DNA of 64,000 nucleotides from Pantoea stewartii subsp. stewartii (GTDB lineage Bacteria; Pseudomonadota; Gammaproteobacteria; Enterobacterales; Enterobacteriaceae): NCBI RefSeq assembly GCF_008801695.1, contig NZ_VZPF01000013.1, positions 1 to 64,000 of the forward strand, read 5' to 3'. Shown piece by piece: positions 34,700 to 43,906 of this stretch (position 1 is its first letter; each line of letters starts with the position of its first letter). The notes under the pieces were generated by a model. It saw only the letters and a program-made list of their open reading frames with translations, ran no database searches and was not told where the DNA came from. The position numbers and the translations under genes were made by a program.

Positions 34700-37600
34700 A
34701 TGAATAAAAACCAAATCAGTGCCGGGATCTGTCGTGCGTTAGTGCTGGGCGGGACAATCGCCCTATCTCTGCCGCTTCAGGCAGCGGAGAGCAGCAATCC
34801 TGCGCTGCAGGCGTTATTTGATCAGGCAACCTACTGGCATCAAAAAGCGCACGATGATCTGGCGAAGGCGTCCCTGCAGAAAGTGTTAATGGTGGAGCCT
34901 GATAACACCCAGGCACTTTACCTGCTGGCGCTCTATTCTCAGCAAAGTGGCGATAATGCGGGCGCGATGCAGTACCGTGCGCGCCTCAGCCAGGTTTCGC
35001 CCAACGATCCGCACCTGGCTGAACTGGATAACGCTCGCCAGCTGCAAAGCATTCCTCAGGCACAGCTCTCCCTGGCTCGCCAGCAGGCGCGGAGTGGCAA
35101 TATCGCGGCGGCCTTGCAAACCTGGCGCAATACCTTTAGCGGCAATGAGCCGCCCCCCAGCGTTGCTGCGGAATATTACCTGACCATGGCGGGTGACCGT
35201 GCCCTGCTGCCGCAGGCGATTGAAGCATTGCGCCAGTTTTCGGCTCAGCATCCGCAGGATATGGGGGCCAGACTGGCGCTGGGAAAAGCACTGACATATC
35301 AGGATTCAACCCGACGTGAAGGGATTGAGCTGCTCAGTACACTGGCCAGCGGCAATCAGGATGCCGATCGCTCTCTTCGCCAGGCACTTTTATGGCTGGG
35401 GCCCCAGGCTTCAGATGCGCCGCTTTACCAAACCTGGCAGCAGCGTCATCCCCAGGATACTGCGGTGATGGACTATTACCGTAAAAATGTCGGCGGCGCG
35501 GAGAAGGGGGCAGGTTTTAGCGCGCTGAACAGCGGTGATGTGAACAGCGCAGAAACCAGTTTTGGCAAAGTGCTGCAGGCGAACCCCCAGGATGCGGATG
35601 CGCTGGCTGGCATGGGTTATGTGGCTCAACGAGAAGGCCGTTATCAGGAGGCGGCGGACTACTTGCAGCGCGCGGCACAACTGGGCGGCGATCAGAGCGC
35701 CGATCGGCAGAAGCAGGCTGCTGATGCGCGTTTTTATGCCCAGTTAGCCAACGCCCAACAGGCATTTAAAAACGGTGACAGTGCGCAGGCACTGGCACTC
35801 AGCGCCCCCCTTACTCAGGCGGAAGGCGAAAAAGGCGTGGCAGCAGGCTTATTCCGCGCTGATGTGTTACGTCGAAGCAATCAACCTGAGCAGGCTTATC
35901 GCACGATCTTAAAAAACGATCCGGATAACCGCAATGCGCGCGAAGGGCTGTTCTATGTGTTACGCCAGCAGAATCGCACTGCGGAGGCCAATACATTACT
36001 GGCTTCGCTGCCAGAAAGCGTCACACAAAGTGTGGCGCCGCGTCGCAGCAGCGTCGATCCTGTTCGCCAGTTGGCGAAGCGGCAGGTAGCAGCGGGCAAC
36101 ATCAGTGCGGCTATCGCCACCTTGCAGCAGGGCATTCAGCGCTATCCGCAGGATGGCTGGTTACGCCTTGATTTGGCTCGACTTTATCGGCAGCAAGGTG
36201 ATTCAATCCAGGCGGCGAGCGTGATGCAGCCAGTGATGCGCGACGGCGCCAGCACGGCTGAGCTTTATGCCGGTGCGTTAAACGCCAGCGAAAGTGGTGC
36301 CTGGCAGCAGGCAAGCGCATTGCTGGCCCGTATTCCCGCCAGTGCACAAACGCGTGATATGCGGGAACTGGCACAGCGGGTAAATTTTAATCTGCAAATG
36401 GCCACGGCCGATCAGTATCTGGCTCAAGGATCTGATGCGGCAGCGGCGAATACGTTAAAAGCCCTTGCCGTCAACCCGCCGGATAATCCGGTTGATGCGG
36501 GAAATCTGGCACAGAAACTGGCAAAAGCCGGCAATCTTGCCGGTGCCGTAGCGGTCGTGCGTGGCAATATGCAACGGGGTGTTCAGGGCAATGCCGGTGA
36601 CTATGCTGCACAGGTGGCCGTGCTGAACCAGGCCGGACTTGAGAGTGAAGCACAACGTTTTCTGAGCACGCCTGCGCTGCAGGCACGCAGTACGCCTAAG
36701 CAACTGGCCGACTTGCGTGAAGGCTATTTGATTAACGAGGTGGATCGTCTGCGTCAGCAGAAACAGTACGCCGCCGCGTACGATAAGTTAATTGGCGCGC
36801 TGCAGCGCGATCCACAAAACCGCGATTTAATGTTTGCCATGGCCCGTCTCTATCAGGACGGCAAAATGAATAAAGACGCGGGCGTCGTCTATGACTACTT
36901 AATGACGCAGGATACGCCGTCGCAGGACGCGCGCGTTGGCGCGATCAATGTTGCCCTGGCGCAAAACGATGTGCAGCGTGCCAATGAACTGGCCCGTGGC
37001 CTGACGCCCGACCCGACGCCGCAACGTCAGTTGCTCCTCGCGCAGGTGGCAGAAGCCAATGGCGACCATAGCCAGGCCATGCGTTATCTGCGAACGGCGC
37101 GGGGACAAATTATCGGTCTGCAAGGTGCGCAGCCCGGCACCACGCCAACCATCGGCGGACTGGCACTCGCCGACAACCCATTTGTGAACCGCAGCACCTC
37201 GCCTGTTGGGCGCACGCCGTCGACGTATGGCACGGTATTGCCCTGGCAGGTTGCGCCGGCCTCATCAGGCACATCGCCGGATGCCACCGTGGCCAGTACG
37301 ACGAATGTTCCCTCTCAGCAGGCTCAGACGTTACATGATATTGATGCCATGATGGAAACCCTCCAGGAAAAAACGGGCACCTGGGCACAGGGCACGGTAC
37401 AGGTACGCGGACGTGACGGTGAGTCGGGCCTGAGTCAGCTGACGGAAGCGAAAGCTCCACTCACTTTCTCAACTGTGCCGTTCGGCGACGCACGGTTCGA
37501 CTTTACCATGACGCCAGTGTCACTGACGGCGGGCAGCGCTGCGGGCGATGCATGGCGGCGTTTCGGCACCAACGCGCTGGAACAAGGCAAAGTGGTGGCG

Positions 37601-38497
37601 GCCAATGGCGCAAAAGTGGACGATGTGCCGACGGCCTCGACCAATTCGCAAACGGCCTCTGGGGTTGAGCTAAGCCTGGCGCTTAAGGGCGACAGCTACA
37701 AAGTGGATTTAGGCAGTACGCCGCTGGGCCAGGACCTGAATACGCTGGTCGGTGGTGTGCAGTGGTCGCCCAAAATCACGGACTTCCTGACGCTTATCCT
37801 GACCGGGGAACGGCGTGCGATTACTGACAGTCTGCTGTCCTATGTCGGGACTGAAGATAAATCCAGCGGCAAGCGTTGGGGGAACGTCACCAAAAACGGC
37901 GGTAATGCCTTACTGAGCTACGATAATGGCGACGCCGGCATGTATGTCGGGGCTGGCGCTTACAGCTATGTAGGTGAAAACGTAGCCAGTAACAACAACC
38001 TGCAAGCCAATGCGGGCGTCTATGTTCGTCCATTCCATGCTGACGATCGTGAACTTAAAGTCGGTATGAGTTTATCGTGGATGGATTTCTCAAAAAATCT
38101 CAGCTACTTCAGCTACGGACAGGGTGGCTATTTTAGCCCGCAGGATTATGCGTCCATCTCCTTCCCGATCGACTTCACGCGCACCTTCGATGACCTGAAG
38201 GTGAATATTGGCGGCGCGTTGGGTTACCAGAGTTACAGCCAGGATAAGAGTGCGTACTTCCCGAACGATCCGTCCCGTCAGGCACAGCTGGAAGCGCTGG
38301 CCGCCAACGGGCATGTCAAAAGCGCCTTCTACGAGGGCAACAGTAAAAACGGTGTAGGTTACAACCTGCATGCAGGTGCCGATTATAAAATCGATAAAGA
38401 TGTCACGATTGGCGGGCAACTGGGTTATGACACCTTTGGTGATTATAACGAAAGCAGCGCGCAGCTCTATTTCCGCTACCTGTTCGGAGACAACTAA
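34700..38497 (+). CDS. bcsC: Cellulose export outer-membrane protein BcsC
   Basis: BcsC exports cellulose across the periplasm and outer membrane. The 1265-residue precursor has a signal peptide (MNKNQISAGICRALVLGGTI, ending near LQAAE). A long array of TPR repeats follows to about residue 800 (for example FGKVLQANPQDADALAGMGY and KNDPDNRNAREGLFYVLRQQ). A linker rich in Pro, Ser and Thr leads to a C-terminal beta-barrel domain from about 930, ending in SSAQLYFRYLFGDN. It begins 11 bp after bcsB, and its TAA stop shares a base with the bcsD ATG. Confidence 0.95.
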   Translation: MNKNQISAGICRALVLGGTIALSLPLQAAESSNPALQALFDQATYWHQKAHDDLAKASLQKVLMVEPDNTQALYLLALYSQQSGDNAGAMQYRARLSQVSPNDPHLAELDNARQLQSIPQAQLSLARQQARSGNIAAALQTWRNTFSGNEPPPSVAAEYYLTMAGDRALLPQAIEALRQFSAQHPQDMGARLALGKALTYQDSTRREGIELLSTLASGNQDADRSLRQALLWLGPQASDAPLYQTWQQRHPQDTAVMDYYRKNVGGAEKGAGFSALNSGDVNSAETSFGKVLQANPQDADALAGMGYVAQREGRYQEAADYLQRAAQLGGDQSADRQKQAADARFYAQLANAQQAFKNGDSAQALALSAPLTQAEGEKGVAAGLFRADVLRRSNQPEQAYRTILKNDPDNRNAREGLFYVLRQQNRTAEANTLLASLPESVTQSVAPRRSSVDPVRQLAKRQVAAGNISAAIATLQQGIQRYPQDGWLRLDLARLYRQQGDSIQAASVMQPVMRDGASTAELYAGALNASESGAWQQASALLARIPASAQTRDMRELAQRVNFNLQMATADQYLAQGSDAAAANTLKALAVNPPDNPVDAGNLAQKLAKAGNLAGAVAVVRGNMQRGVQGNAGDYAAQVAVLNQAGLESEAQRFLSTPALQARSTPKQLADLREGYLINEVDRLRQQKQYAAAYDKLIGALQRDPQNRDLMFAMARLYQDGKMNKDAGVVYDYLMTQDTPSQDARVGAINVALAQNDVQRANELARGLTPDPTPQRQLLLAQVAEANGDHSQAMRYLRTARGQIIGLQGAQPGTTPTIGGLALADNPFVNRSTSPVGRTPSTYGTVLPWQVAPASSGTSPDATVASTTNVPSQQAQTLHDIDAMMETLQEKTGTWAQGTVQVRGRDGESGLSQLTEAKAPLTFSTVPFGDARFDFTMTPVSLTAGSAAGDAWRRFGTNALEQGKVVAANGAKVDDVPTASTNSQTASGVELSLALKGDSYKVDLGSTPLGQDLNTLVGGVQWSPKITDFLTLILTGERRAITDSLLSYVGTEDKSSGKRWGNVTKNGGNALLSYDNGDAGMYVGAGAYSYVGENVASNNNLQANAGVYVRPFHADDRELKVGMSLSWMDFSKNLSYFSYGQGGYFSPQDYASISFPIDFTRTFDDLKVNIGGALGYQSYSQDKSAYFPNDPSRQAQLEALAANGHVKSAFYEGNSKNGVGYNLHAGADYKIDKDVTIGGQLGYDTFGDYNESSAQLYFRYLFGDN

Positions 38498-38943
38498 TGA
38501 GTGAAGCTTTGAGTGGGCCGAGCCACCCACATCAGCCAGGCTGGTTTGATCTGGTCAGCGTTCTGGTCGAAGGCATGATTGCCAACGCGGGCCAGGAGCA
38601 GGCCATGGCTTTTTTATATAACATGGGTGAATCACTTGCGGCACGTTATGCGTTGCCCGCAGCCCGTACCGTGCAGGATCTGGAGCGTGAATGTAACCTG
38701 CAACTGGCCCGCTTCAACTGGGGGTTTGTTCAGTTACAGCCGCAGGATAGTGCCATCTTAATTAAGCACCACGCTGCACCCGCAGGCGACAGTTATCGGC
38801 CTGCCGCCGACTGGCAGACGGCATTTGCTGCCATTCTCGCGGGGCTTTTCTCCGGCTGGCTTCAGGGACAGGGCGGCAGTAAAGCCGTACCGGTGACGCT
38901 GGAGCTTAATGACGGCAATACGTTGCATTTCCGATATCAATAA
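38497..38943 (+). CDS. bcsD: Cellulose synthase subunit BcsD
   Basis: BcsD marks type I cellulose operons. In Komagataeibacter it forms a periplasmic octamer that guides glucan chains toward crystalline bundles. The 148-residue product has the family's N-terminal region (FDLVSVLVEGMIANAGQEQA), the helix FLYNMGESLAARY, and a C-terminal segment with FAAILAGLFSGWLQGQGGS and a final beta strand. No signal peptide is visible. It overlaps bcsC by 1 bp and precedes bcsZ by 9 bp. Confidence 0.9.
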   Translation: MSEALSGPSHPHQPGWFDLVSVLVEGMIANAGQEQAMAFLYNMGESLAARYALPAARTVQDLERECNLQLARFNWGFVQLQPQDSAILIKHHAAPAGDSYRPAADWQTAFAAILAGLFSGWLQGQGGSKAVPVTLELNDGNTLHFRYQ

Positions 38944-38952
38944 GGTGCTCTG

Positions 38953-39960
38953 ATGAGACTTAAGTCAGTGTGGTCAGGAATTCTGGTCTGTTTTATGGTG
39001 ATGTTTTTTAGTGCTCAGGCGATGGCCAACGGGTGGGATACCTACAAAAGCCGCTTCCTGCAGTCAGACGGGCGCATTATTGATACGGGAAATAATAATG
39101 TCAGCCATACCGAAGGGCAGGGTTACGGCATGTTGCTGGCGGTCGCCTACGATGACCGCGCGGCTTTTGACCGGCTCTGGAAATGGACGCGCACCACGTT
39201 GCGAAATCCGCAAAACGATCTGTTCTACTGGCGCTATATTCCCGGAGCACAGGATCCGGTAGCGGATAAAAACAATGCTTCTGATGGCGATGTGTTAATT
39301 GCCTGGGCGTTACAGCGTGCGGCGCAAAAGTGGAACGTCGCAGATTACCAACAGGAATCAGACCGCATTCAGCGTGCCATTGTAAAACTGGATGTGGCGA
39401 ATTTCGGCGGTTACACCGTGTTGATGCCCGGTGCGCAGGGTTTCAACAAAAACAGCTATGTGGTGCTGAACTCGTCTTATTTTCTGTTTGTTGCCTGGCA
39501 GGAGTTTGGCCAGCGCAGCCATCTACAGGTATGGAATAAGCTGATTGACGGTGGAATGGCCTTGCTGGGCAAAATGCATTTCGGCAACAGCGACCTGCCG
39601 CTGGACTGGGTAGCGCTGAATGCGGATGGTTCCGTTGCGCCAGCGGTGGGCTATTCAAACCGATTCAGTTATGACGCGATTCGCGTCCCGCTCAACATCT
39701 GGTGGTACGATCCGCAAAGCCTGGCGCTGGGCCCCTTTCAGCGCCTCTGGCAAGGTTATAGTCGCACGAATACGCCAGCCTGGTTTGATGTTCTGGCCAA
39801 TACGGCGGCCCCTTATAATATGGACGGCGGCTTACTGGCGGTACGGGATTTGGTGCTGAACCAAACCGGCTACCTGAGCGACAAGCTGTCGCCCGGGCAG
39901 AACTACTTTTCTGCCAGCCTCCAGTTGCTGACCTGGACAGCCTGGCAGGAGAAGCACTAA
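38953..39960 (+). CDS. bcsZ: Periplasmic endoglucanase BcsZ (GH8)
   Basis: BcsZ is a family 8 glycoside hydrolase that trims cellulose in the periplasm and is needed for normal production. The 335-residue precursor has a Sec signal (cleavage near AQAMA-N). The catalytic acid is Glu54 in SHTEGQGYGMLLAV, and the region YSNRFSYDAIRVPLNIWWYD provides the active-site Asp. It is the last gene of bcsOQABCDZ. E. coli places bcsZ between bcsB and bcsC instead. The adjacent downstream gene encodes an EAL phosphodiesterase. Confidence 0.96.
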   Translation: MRLKSVWSGILVCFMVMFFSAQAMANGWDTYKSRFLQSDGRIIDTGNNNVSHTEGQGYGMLLAVAYDDRAAFDRLWKWTRTTLRNPQNDLFYWRYIPGAQDPVADKNNASDGDVLIAWALQRAAQKWNVADYQQESDRIQRAIVKLDVANFGGYTVLMPGAQGFNKNSYVVLNSSYFLFVAWQEFGQRSHLQVWNKLIDGGMALLGKMHFGNSDLPLDWVALNADGSVAPAVGYSNRFSYDAIRVPLNIWWYDPQSLALGPFQRLWQGYSRTNTPAWFDVLANTAAPYNMDGGLLAVRDLVLNQTGYLSDKLSPGQNYFSASLQLLTWTAWQEKH

Positions 39961-40146
39961 GCGCCTGATGCCCGCTCTGCGGCATGCTGTTCCGGCATGC
40001 CGCTTTTCTTATGGTCACTGACGTGACCGCAATTCCGATTCGTCTGCTTCCGCCCCCTTAAGCCACAAATACATCTTGCGATATGATATACTTGACGCGC
40101 TTTTCTTTTCTGATGTCTACGCTCGTCACGAGCCGGGAGTGAATTT

Positions 40147-42156
40147 TTGCGCGTAAGCCGATCGCTGACGATAAAACAGATGGCGACAGTCTCGCTGATT
40201 GCGACAGTGACCATCAGCATTTTTATCGTTATCCAACTGTTTCATTTTGTGCAACAGCGCAGAATCGACTACGCCCAGCAGATGGAGAATATCGCGCATA
40301 CCGTGCGTCAGCCGCTGTCTGAAGCGGTGCTGAAAGCGGACATCCCTCAGGCTGAACGCATTCTTAATTCGTTAAAACCTGCCGGGATTTTGTCGCGTGC
40401 TGATGTGGTGCTGCCGAATGCGTTCCAGGCGCTGCATGCGAACTTCGAAAACGAGAAACCCGTTCCCAGACTGATCGCCAGAATCTTTGAACTGCCGGTG
40501 CAAATCACCTTACCGCTTTACTCTGTTGAGCATACCGGTTTACCGAAGCCGCTGGCTTATCTGGTACTGCAGGCGAATTCATTTCGTGTTTACCAGTTTA
40601 TTCTGAGCACGTTCTCCACGATGATCATCACCTATTTGCTGCTGGCACTCATCCTGTCCGTTTCAATTAGCTGGTGTATAAACCGGTTGGTGGTGCATCC
40701 GCTGCGCCGTATCTCCCGCGAAATACAGGAACTGCCACCGCAGGCGATTCTGACCCACAAACTGTCTGTGCCTGCCGATCACCGTGACGATGAAATCGGT
40801 ATGCTGATTCGCAGCTATAACCGCAACCAGCAGGTGCTTGAGTCCATTCATGATCAGATGAGTCGGTTAACAACGCATTTCGACGTCACCGATCTGCCGA
40901 ATCGGGCGCTGTTTTTAGCTTTACTGGAACAGTTTATCCGCGCTCGTCGCCATGCTTTTAGTGTGATGGTGATACGCATCGAAACCCTGCAGGAAGCGAA
41001 TGGTGTACTGAGTGATGAACAGCGCGATACGTTGATGCTGACGCTGGCCGAGAAAATTCGCAGCACCATTGATGATCAGACATTGCTGGCACAGACTGCT
41101 ACCAGTGATTTTGTCTTACTGATGAAATCAGCCAGCAACCCCTTTCGCGCGATGCGACTGGCCCGCAATCTGATGATTCGCCTTAATCAGCCTGTCACTC
41201 TGCATCAGCTACAACTGCGACCCAATGCCAGTATCGGTCTGGCGTTAAGCGAAGAAGATGAAACGACGGGGGCTAATGAGATGCTGGATCGTGCGACCTC
41301 CGCAATGATGTCAGCCCGTCGTCAGGGCAAAAATCAGATCCTGTTTTTTGATGCCGCCCTCACCGAACGGGCGCAAAAGCGCTTAACTCAGGAACACGAT
41401 ATCTTACAGGGCTTGCACGACGAGCAGTTTGCCCTCTATTTGCAACCCCAGATTGATATGCGCACCGGCAGGCTGGCGGGTGCGGAGGCACTACTGCGTA
41501 TGCGTCAGGCGGACGGCCGGTACGGATTACCCGAAGAGTTCATCGCCAGCGCGGAAGAAATCGGGGTGATTTCAGCGATTGGCCGCTGGGTATTTGAAGA
41601 AGCATGCCGCATTCTGGCTGGCTGGCAGCGCCATGGGGTGAGGGTCCCGCTGAGTATCAATATTTCTGCCGTTCAGTTACGCGATGTCAGCATTGTGAAT
41701 CATCTGCAATCCTTGCTGGCGCACCATTCAATTGCGCCAGGCACATTAGTGCTGGAGATTACCGAAACCGCGCAAATGGGCGATGCTGAGCAGGCTATTT
41801 CCCTGCTGCGGATGTTGCAAAAAACCGGCGTTGCCGTTGCACTGGATGACTTTGGGATGGGCTATTCCAATCTTAACTACCTGCATCAGTTTAAAGCCTT
41901 ACCGGTTAACAAACTGAAAATGGATCGCAGCTTTGTTGCCGCGTTGCCTGAGGACGACACGATGGTGCGTATCGTGGCGGCCATTGCTGACATTATTGAC
42001 CTGGATGTCATTGCTGAAGGGGTAGAAACCAGTGAACAGCGTGACTGGCTGCTGGCCCGCGGTATCACGATTGGTCAGGGCTATCTTTATTCTGAAGCCG
42101 TGCCGCTGGCGCAATTTACTCATCAATGGCTGGATAATGCCCTGGAGGAGGAATAA
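40147..42156 (+). CDS. hmsP: EAL-domain biofilm regulator HmsP/PdeK
   Basis: HmsP (YhjK/PdeK in E. coli) is an inner-membrane c-di-GMP phosphodiesterase. The 669-residue product starts at a TTG behind the gggagtgaattt site; the E. coli-like N-terminus RVSRSLTIKQMATV begins there. Order: membrane segment (about 12-32), a periplasmic sensor region, a second membrane segment (about 155-180), and a HAMP-like linker (VVHPLRRISREIQELP). A degenerate GGDEF domain follows, with TSDF in place of GGDEF and therefore probably not a cyclase. The EAL domain has GAEALLRM, SINISAVQLRD, ETAQMGD, LDDFGMGYSNL and AEGVET, all catalytic residues present. It lies 186 bp after bcsZ, so it may lower c-di-GMP near BcsA. 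Confidence 0.93.
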   Translation: MRVSRSLTIKQMATVSLIATVTISIFIVIQLFHFVQQRRIDYAQQMENIAHTVRQPLSEAVLKADIPQAERILNSLKPAGILSRADVVLPNAFQALHANFENEKPVPRLIARIFELPVQITLPLYSVEHTGLPKPLAYLVLQANSFRVYQFILSTFSTMIITYLLLALILSVSISWCINRLVVHPLRRISREIQELPPQAILTHKLSVPADHRDDEIGMLIRSYNRNQQVLESIHDQMSRLTTHFDVTDLPNRALFLALLEQFIRARRHAFSVMVIRIETLQEANGVLSDEQRDTLMLTLAEKIRSTIDDQTLLAQTATSDFVLLMKSASNPFRAMRLARNLMIRLNQPVTLHQLQLRPNASIGLALSEEDETTGANEMLDRATSAMMSARRQGKNQILFFDAALTERAQKRLTQEHDILQGLHDEQFALYLQPQIDMRTGRLAGAEALLRMRQADGRYGLPEEFIASAEEIGVISAIGRWVFEEACRILAGWQRHGVRVPLSINISAVQLRDVSIVNHLQSLLAHHSIAPGTLVLEITETAQMGDAEQAISLLRMLQKTGVAVALDDFGMGYSNLNYLHQFKALPVNKLKMDRSFVAALPEDDTMVRIVAAIADIIDLDVIAEGVETSEQRDWLLARGITIGQGYLYSEAVPLAQFTHQWLDNALEEE

Positions 42157-42377
42157 CGCCCTGATTCCTTGATTTTGCGAGAAATTTAGTTACAAAACCC
42201 CTTGCTGAAGCGTTTCAGTTCAGAATTACGCGCCTATCATTTCCCCTGACTTTGCAGCCCTGTATTAATCACGTAAACAGAGTGTTATTTTCTGTCCACT
42301 GCCTGACCTGCCAGCCCTGTCAGACAGTCACAATAAAAAATCCGACAACATTACCTCTCGTTAGTGGATACCTGTTT

Positions 42378-43661
42378 ATGAAACTATTTAAAAGCCTTTA
42401 TTTCCAGGTTCTGGTCGCCATCGCCATCGGCGTGCTTCTGGGCCATTTCTATCCTGATTTAGGGACGCAGATGAAGCCGCTAGGGGATGGCTTTGTTAAA
42501 CTGATCAAGATGATCATCGCCCCCGTGATTTTCTGCACAGTCGTTACCGGTATTGCCGGAATGGAAAGCATGAAAGCCGTGGGCCGCACCGGTGCGGTTG
42601 CGCTGCTTTACTTTGAAATCGTCAGTACCCTTGCGCTGATTATCGGCCTGATCGTCGTTAACATTGTGCAACCTGGCACGGGAATGAACGTTGATCCTGC
42701 GACGCTGGATGCCAAAGCGGTTGCCATCTATGCGCAACAGGCTGAGCAGCAAGGCATTGTGGCCTTTTTACTGGATGTGATTCCGGGTAGCGTGATTGGC
42801 GCCTTCGCCAGTGGCAATATCCTGCAGGTATTACTGTTTGCCGTGCTGTTTGGCTTCGCATTGCATCGTCTGGGCAACACGGGCACATTGATTTTCAATG
42901 TGATCGAGAGTTTCTCAAAGGTCATTTTCGGCATTATCAATATGATTATGCGCCTGGCGCCTATCGGGGCCTTTGGTGCCATGGCCTTTACCATTGGTAA
43001 ATATGGCGTAGGTTCACTGGTGCAGCTTGGCCAGCTCATTATCTGTTTCTATATTACCTGTGTGCTGTTTGTCGTCGTTGTGCTGGGGCTGATTGCCCGC
43101 CTCTTCGGTGGCTTTAGCATCTTCAAATTCATTGCCTACATTAAAGAAGAACTGCTGATTGTTCTGGGAACGTCCTCATCCGAATCGGCGCTGCCGCGTA
43201 TGCTGGATAAGATGGAGCGGCTGGGTTGTAAGAAATCCGTGGTGGGACTGGTCATTCCCACAGGTTACTCCTTTAACCTGGACGGTACCTCTATCTACCT
43301 GACGATGGCGGCCGTTTTCATTGCTCAGGCAACAAATGCGCATATGGATATCTTCCATCAGGTTACCCTGCTGGTGGTGTTACTGCTCTCTTCTAAAGGG
43401 GCGGCGGGCGTTACAGGCAGCGGCTTTATTGTTCTGGCTGCAACACTGTCGGCAGTGGGACATTTACCCGTTGCCGGCCTGGCGCTGATTTTGGGTATCG
43501 ACCGCTTTATGTCAGAAGCCCGTGCGCTGACGAACCTGGTAGGTAATGGCGTAGCAACCGTTGTGGTCGCGAAATGGGTTGATCAACTGGATAAAAAACA
43601 GTTGGGTGAGACATTAGCGGGCAAAAATGGCGCAAAAGACCCGTCTGAATCCACGATTTAA
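42378..43661 (+). CDS. dctA: C4-dicarboxylate transporter DctA
   Basis: DctA is an inner-membrane symporter (DAACS family) for aerobic uptake of succinate, fumarate, malate and aspartate or orotate. The 427-residue product has eight membrane helices and two re-entrant loops, shown by the motifs [14 protein letters not shown] and [38 protein letters not shown] and [20 protein letters not shown] are also present. The ATG at 42378 ([18 protein letters not shown]) matches E. coli; the frame is open upstream but not conserved. It is monocistronic with a strong terminator. In E. coli the DcuSR system and CRP regulate it. Confidence 0.96.
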   Translation: MKLFKSLYFQVLVAIAIGVLLGHFYPDLGTQMKPLGDGFVKLIKMIIAPVIFCTVVTGIAGMESMKAVGRTGAVALLYFEIVSTLALIIGLIVVNIVQPGTGMNVDPATLDAKAVAIYAQQAEQQGIVAFLLDVIPGSVIGAFASGNILQVLLFAVLFGFALHRLGNTGTLIFNVIESFSKVIFGIINMIMRLAPIGAFGAMAFTIGKYGVGSLVQLGQLIICFYITCVLFVVVVLGLIARLFGGFSIFKFIAYIKEELLIVLGTSSSESALPRMLDKMERLGCKKSVVGLVIPTGYSFNLDGTSIYLTMAAVFIAQATNAHMDIFHQVTLLVVLLLSSKGAAGVTGSGFIVLAATLSAVGHLPVAGLALILGIDRFMSEARALTNLVGNGVATVVVAKWVDQLDKKQLGETLAGKNGAKDPSESTI

Positions 43662-43686
43662 TCCTTGAATGTGATTTAATCCTCTC

Positions 43687-43726
43687 AAATGCCCGCTGTC
43701 ACTTGCCCTGACAGCGGGCATTTGGA
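43687..43726 (+). terminator. dctA terminator
   Basis: A perfect 14-bp stem, AAATGCCCGCTGTC (43687-43700) and GACAGCGGGCATTT (43710-43723), begins 25 bp after the dctA stop. The A/T ends of the stem give both directions a short T-run. Confidence 0.85.
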
Positions 43727-43906
43727 TAATAACCCCACTTGTTTTTTTCAACGTTTTTCACTTCGTTGCGTGACATCCCGGTCTTCCTGTGGTCAAACCT
43801 GTTGTTAATGATCGGCAGTGCGAATCGGCAATGACCGGTTCGCTTATAAACGCGGCTAAACGTGCCAGTGATAACGATTTTTTGAATTGTTTGAGTAGGG
43901 GTTCAC

